A stretch of DNA of 64,000 nucleotides from Marmoricola sp. (GTDB lineage: Bacteria; Actinomycetota; Actinomycetes; Propionibacteriales; Nocardioidaceae). This document shows, one piece after another, positions 61,166-64,000 of this stretch (its first letter is position 1; every line of letters begins with the position of its first letter). Under the pieces are notes generated by a model. That model did not search any database and was not told where the DNA came from. It saw nothing but the letters and a program-made list of their open reading frames with translations. The position numbers were made by a program, and so were the translations under genes. Where the stretch lies: positions 111,929-175,928 of the forward strand of contig JAOPYE010000009.1 of NCBI GenBank assembly GCA_025964775.1. The letters are read 5' to 3'.

Positions 61166-62032
61166 TCAGGACCGCAGCGGCTCCAGCACGTCGGCAGCGA
61201 ACCGGCGGATGCCGTCGACCTTCTGCTCCAGCGTGCAGTCCAGCCCGTGGTAGTAGGCCCAGGGCATCGTCCACACGTCGGTCACGCCACCGGCCTCGGC
61301 AGCCGCGAACTGCTCGGGCAGGAACGCATCGGTCAGCGCGGTGATGAACCGGAAGTCGCCGGTCGCACCGATCTCCTCGCGGATCTCGGCCAGTCGGCGT
61401 GCATGCCCGCTCGCTTCCTCGATCGAGTAGAGGTCGCCGATCCAGCCGTCGTGACGGGCAGCCCGGCGCATCCCGACCTCCGACAGCCCGCCGACGTAGA
61501 TCGGGATCCGCGCCGTCGGAGTCGGCTCCATGACCAGGCGCGGCGTCGGGTAGAACGTGCCCTCGAATTCATTCCAGCCCGGGGTCCAGAGCTCAGCAAG
61601 CAGGTCGAGCGCCTCGTCGGTGCGCTTCCCGCGCGTGCTGAAGTCCTGGCCCATCAGCTCGAACTCCTCGCGGCACCAGCCGACCCCGACGCCGAGGGCC
61701 ACCCGGTTGCCGGACAGGACCGCGGCCGTGCCCACGGACTTGGCGACCTGGTACGGGCTGCGCAGCGCAGCGACGTAGACCGAGGTGTAGAAGTGCAGGT
61801 TCGCCGTGATCGCGGCGAGCGAGGCTGTCAGCACCCACGGGTCGGCCCAGGGTGCGTCGTGCTCCCAGCGACGGGCGCCGTCCGGCGTGTACGGGTACGG
61901 CGTGTCCAGAGTCTCCAGGTCCACGACGTGGTCCGGGATCGAGAGGGCGTCGTAGCCACACTCGTCCGCAGCTCGAGCGATGGCGGCGAGCTGGTCGACC
62001 GGCTGGAAGGCGACACTGATCGAGAAGCGCAT
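61166..62032 (-). CDS. LLM-class (F420-dependent type) oxidoreductase
   Basis: 288-aa bacterial-luciferase-like TIM-barrel protein: [50 protein letters not shown] and [14 protein letters not shown]. These segments match F420-dependent LLM enzymes of actinobacteria. Substrate unknown. The promoter (TAGTCT, seven bases upstream) overlaps a KstR-type palindrome, so a lipid/steroid-responsive TetR repressor may regulate it (inference). Confidence 0.9.
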   Translation of the reverse strand: MRFSISVAFQPVDQLAAIARAADECGYDALSIPDHVVDLETLDTPYPYTPDGARRWEHDAPWADPWVLTASLAAITANLHFYTSVYVAALRSPYQVAKSVGTAAVLSGNRVALGVGVGWCREEFELMGQDFSTRGKRTDEALDLLAELWTPGWNEFEGTFYPTPRLVMEPTPTARIPIYVGGLSEVGMRRAARHDGWIGDLYSIEEASGHARRLAEIREEIGATGDFRFITALTDAFLPEQFAAAEAGGVTDVWTMPWAYYHGLDCTLEQKVDGIRRFAADVLEPLRS

Positions 62033-62039
62033 GCCCGCC

Positions 62040-62045
62040 AGACTA
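62040..62045 (-). promoter_or_regulatory. -10 TAGTCT, leaderless, LLM oxidoreductase
   Basis: TAGTCT on the minus strand, seven bases before the ATG at 62032; overlaps the adjoining operator. Confidence 0.6.
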
Positions 62046-62058
62046 GAACAGGTTCTAG
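62043..62058. promoter_or_regulatory. palindromic TetR/KstR-type operator
   Basis: CTAGAAC-AG-GTTCTAG, perfect 7-base arms. The inner 14 bases fit TNNAACNNGTTNNA, the KstR operator consensus of mycobacteria and rhodococci. It overlaps the -10 hexamer of the LLM gene, an ideal repression position. Confidence 0.7.
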
Positions 62059-62139
62059 GAGTTCGGGACAGGACGCCGATCGGGGTGGGGTTCGGGAATC
62101 GTCATGACCTCAATCTAGGGACGACCACCGACAGAAATC

Positions 62140-63234
62140 TCAGCCCGCCAGCGCCGGGTAGTCGATGTAGCCGGTGGCGTCTCCGCCGTAGAACGTGGTG
62201 CCGTCGGGCTCGTTGAGCGGCGCGTCGGTCCGGATCCGTTCGGGCAGGTCCGGGTTGGCGATGAACGCCCGCCCGAAGGCCGCTGCGTCGATCACGCCCG
62301 CCGCGATCAGGCGCTCGGCCTTCTCCGGGGTGTAGTTGCCCGCGCCGATGATCGCGCCGTCGAACGCGGCACGCAGGTCCCGCCTGAACCCGTCGTCGAC
62401 CGCTGGTCCGCCGGCCCAGTCGGGCTCCGAGAGGTGCAGCATGGCGAGGTCGCGCCGGGCGAACTCCGCGGCCAGGTAGAGCCCCATCGGCTGCCCGTCG
62501 TTGTCGTCGAGTCCGTTGAAATTGCCCTGTGGCGAGATCCGGATCCCCACACGGCTCGGGTCCCACGCACCAACGACGGCGTCGACGACCTCGAGCGCGA
62601 AGCGGGCACGGTTCTCCAGCGATCCGCCGTACTCGTCGGTGCGCTGGTTGCTCTGCTCGCTGAGGAACTGGTGGACCAGGTAGCCGTGGGCCCCATGGAT
62701 CTCGACCAGGTCGAACCCGGCCTCGCGCGCGTTCAGCGTCGCCCGGCGGTAGTCCTCGACGGTCGCCGCGATCTCCTCGATGCCCAGCGCGCGCGGTGTC
62801 GGGCAGTCGGCGCGCAGCGGCCTGCCGTCCTCGCCCTTGATGGTCGCGCGGTTCCGGTACGGCAGCGCGGAGGCCGAGACCGGGAGCTCACCGTCGTGGA
62901 AGGACTGGTGCGAGACCCGGCCGACGTGCCACAGCTGGGCGGCCATGGTGCCGCCCTCGGCGTGCACGGCGTCGGTGATCGGGCGCCAGCCGGCGACCTG
63001 TGCCTCGCTGTAGATCCCCGGCGTGTCCATGTAGCCCTTGCCGATCGGCGAGATCTGGGTGCCCTCGGACACGATCAGCCCTGCGCCCGCGCGTTGGCGG
63101 TAGTACTCGAGCATCAGGTCGTTGGGGATGTCGTCCGGCGCCGTTGCACGCATCCGGGTCAGCGGGGCCATCACGATGCGGTTCGCGAGCTTGATGTCGC
63201 CGATGCTGAGCGGCTCGAAGAGAGAGGAGGTCAC
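62140..63234 (-). CDS. Old Yellow Enzyme family ene-reductase (NemA-like)
   Basis: 364-aa FMN oxidoreductase reducing activated C=C bonds: LFEPLSIGDIKLANRIVMAP, LTRMRA, LWHVGRVSH, the catalytic His region VEIHGAHGYLVHQFLSEQSN with NQRTDEYGG, and VRISPQGNF. GTG 63234 is preferred (VTSSLFEPL); the frame extends a little further to 63249 (TTG). Alkene reductase or N-ethylmaleimide-reductase-like role; natural substrate unknown. Confidence 0.93.
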   Translation of the reverse strand: MTSSLFEPLSIGDIKLANRIVMAPLTRMRATAPDDIPNDLMLEYYRQRAGAGLIVSEGTQISPIGKGYMDTPGIYSEAQVAGWRPITDAVHAEGGTMAAQLWHVGRVSHQSFHDGELPVSASALPYRNRATIKGEDGRPLRADCPTPRALGIEEIAATVEDYRRATLNAREAGFDLVEIHGAHGYLVHQFLSEQSNQRTDEYGGSLENRARFALEVVDAVVGAWDPSRVGIRISPQGNFNGLDDNDGQPMGLYLAAEFARRDLAMLHLSEPDWAGGPAVDDGFRRDLRAAFDGAIIGAGNYTPEKAERLIAAGVIDAAAFGRAFIANPDLPERIRTDAPLNEPDGTTFYGGDATGYIDYPALAG

Positions 63235-63264
63235 GGTGTGCTGCAACAACCCCGGGGTGGGCGT

Positions 63265-63927
63265 CTATTTCCGTGCGAGCCTGTGACTTTCCACCGGCGA
63301 CCCGCCGACGAAGTGCTCGGCGACGATCTGCGCCGCCACCCCGGCATCCACATGGCCGTACCAGACGTCGTCAGGCTGGACGCTGATCACAGGGGCCTGG
63401 TTGCACGGGAACTGACAACCCGTGTGGACCAGCAGGACGTCGTCATCGGTGAGCCCGTGCTCCATCATCGCCAGCACCATCGCCCGTACGCCGTCCATGG
63501 CGCCGTTCGCGGTGCAGCGCGGGCCGCGACAGAGCATCACCTGGTGGCGGTGGGCACCGACGTCCTCCCAGGCTGCCGACGTCAGGCCGGGCTCGTCACC
63601 GGTGATCGGACGGGCGCCGGCGAGTGCGGCTTCGACCGACGCCGGGTCGGGGTCTGCGAGGAGCCGGGTCGCGACCAGGATCTGGGGCCGGCTCCCCGCG
63701 CGTTCGCGCCACCAGTACGCCGCGATCCGGCGTAGCCACGAGTGCGCCGGTGCCAGCGGGCCGGCACCCACCCCGACCAGGGTGATCTGCTCGACGCCGC
63801 GATCGGCCAGCCTGGTGAGCTCGGCAGACAGCGATGGCTCGGCCTGCTGCAGGAAGGCGATGCTTGCCCCGCACCCGTTCGCCAGCACCCCCAACCGGTC
63901 GCGGCGGTCGGCGTCGGCGCTGGTCAT
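63265..63927 (-). CDS. CbiX-like domain fused to thioredoxin-like 2Fe-2S ferredoxin
   Basis: 220-aa two-part protein. The N-terminal half (RLGVLANGCGASIAFLQQAE, GVEQITLVGVGAG) resembles the CbiX/sirohydrochlorin-chelatase fold but without its usual His pair. The C-terminal half is a thioredoxin-like [2Fe-2S] ferredoxin with MLCRGPRCTANGA, HTGCQFPCNQAPVISV and DVWYGHVD, giving four cluster cysteines. It may serve cobalamin or siroheme enzymes (inference). ATG start 27 bases after the partial upstream gene. Confidence 0.8.
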   Translation of the reverse strand: MTSADADRRDRLGVLANGCGASIAFLQQAEPSLSAELTRLADRGVEQITLVGVGAGPLAPAHSWLRRIAAYWWRERAGSRPQILVATRLLADPDPASVEAALAGARPITGDEPGLTSAAWEDVGAHRHQVMLCRGPRCTANGAMDGVRAMVLAMMEHGLTDDDVLLVHTGCQFPCNQAPVISVQPDDVWYGHVDAGVAAQIVAEHFVGGSPVESHRLARK

Positions 63928-63953
63928 GCCGCCGACGACCGACGCCAGGGCGT

Positions 63954-64000
63954 TCAGGGGCGGACCAGCAGGCGGGGGTCCTGCTGGGGCGCGCCGGCCA
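63954..64000 (-). CDS. C-terminal end of an unrecognised upstream gene
   Basis: Only about 15 codons are visible, ending in GAPQQDPRLLVRP and TGA. The frame is open to the window edge. It shares direction with the ferredoxin fusion gene and is close enough to be co-transcribed. No product can be named from this fragment. Confidence 0.4.
   Translation of the reverse strand, partial: AGAPQQDPRLLVRP

Overview
This 64 kb window is very GC-rich, gene-dense chromosomal DNA from a high-GC actinobacterium. Family content and gene order point to Nocardioidaceae (Nocardioides-like), though that placement is inference. The conserved actinobacterial backbone hrcA-dnaJ-rsmE ... phoH-ybeY-CNNM/CBS ... era, together with hemW, lepA, rpsT-holA-comEC-comEA and leuS, is interrupted by accessory cassettes. 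I see no CRISPR array, tRNA, rRNA, transposase, integrase or phage gene. No gene-free stretch exceeds 300 bases; the longest is the 269-base leuS/DUF1611 divergent region, which is full of regulatory structure.

Layout. 1-3398: NarL-type two-component pair coupled to a DrrAB-type ABC exporter (minus strand). 3487-4656: glutaryl-CoA dehydrogenase. 4669-10188: era and a siderophore-interacting flavoprotein, then a GH43-like secreted protein behind a methyltransferase/FAD-reductase pair of the type that makes 10-methyl branched (tuberculostearic) fatty acids. 10243-13549: a degenerate cytidine-deaminase-fold protein, CNNM/CBS membrane protein, YbeY and PhoH. 13647-16361: a copper-monooxygenase-like lipoprotein, a HIT hydrolase and an AlkZ-like winged-helix protein. 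16438-19373: rsmE, dnaJ, hrcA with a CIRCE operator. 19475-26605: MBL hydrolase, DUF1707 protein, PadR regulator with a palindromic operator, DUF3152, DUF3097, hemW and a FadD-type acyl-CoA synthetase. 26705-33063: MOSC protein, YCII/DGPF + ECF42-type sigma pair, a probably split DUF2510-DUF4328 gene, an APH(6)/Hur-type kinase and a GNAT protein coupled to lepA. 33170-36557: wax ester/DGAT acyltransferase, phosphotransferase, NAD(P)-binding protein, rpsT with terminator. 36613-44204: holA, comEC, comEA, DegV, leuS with a leucine leader-peptide attenuator. 44474-51652: DUF1611 + PLP racemase-like pair, methyltransferase, galE, DUF1272, SDR, DUF1304, Baeyer-Villiger-like monooxygenase, DUF2834. 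51671-61136: a seven-gene tightly packed operon (GT2, CofC-like transferase, methyltransferase, membrane-anchored molybdopterin oxidoreductase, membrane protein, OmpR-type regulator, kinase), flanked by a polytopic membrane protein, a metal-knuckle epimerase, an MTA phosphorylase and a slipin. 61166-64000: F420-type LLM oxidoreductase, Old Yellow Enzyme, CbiX-like/2Fe-2S protein and a partial gene.

Expression signals. About twenty genes have a TANNNT -10 hexamer ending 5-7 bases before the start codon and no Shine-Dalgarno sequence, the signature of leaderless mRNAs. Many other genes are joined by 4-base ATGA/GTGA overlaps. A dispersed palindromic repeat (GGTTTCGAGAC ... CTCAACCACCG) sits in four intergenic gaps and supplies the stop codons of two genes. 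A different dispersed repeat lies in frame inside the acyl-CoA synthetase gene. All functional names rest on motif recognition by eye; no database search was run.
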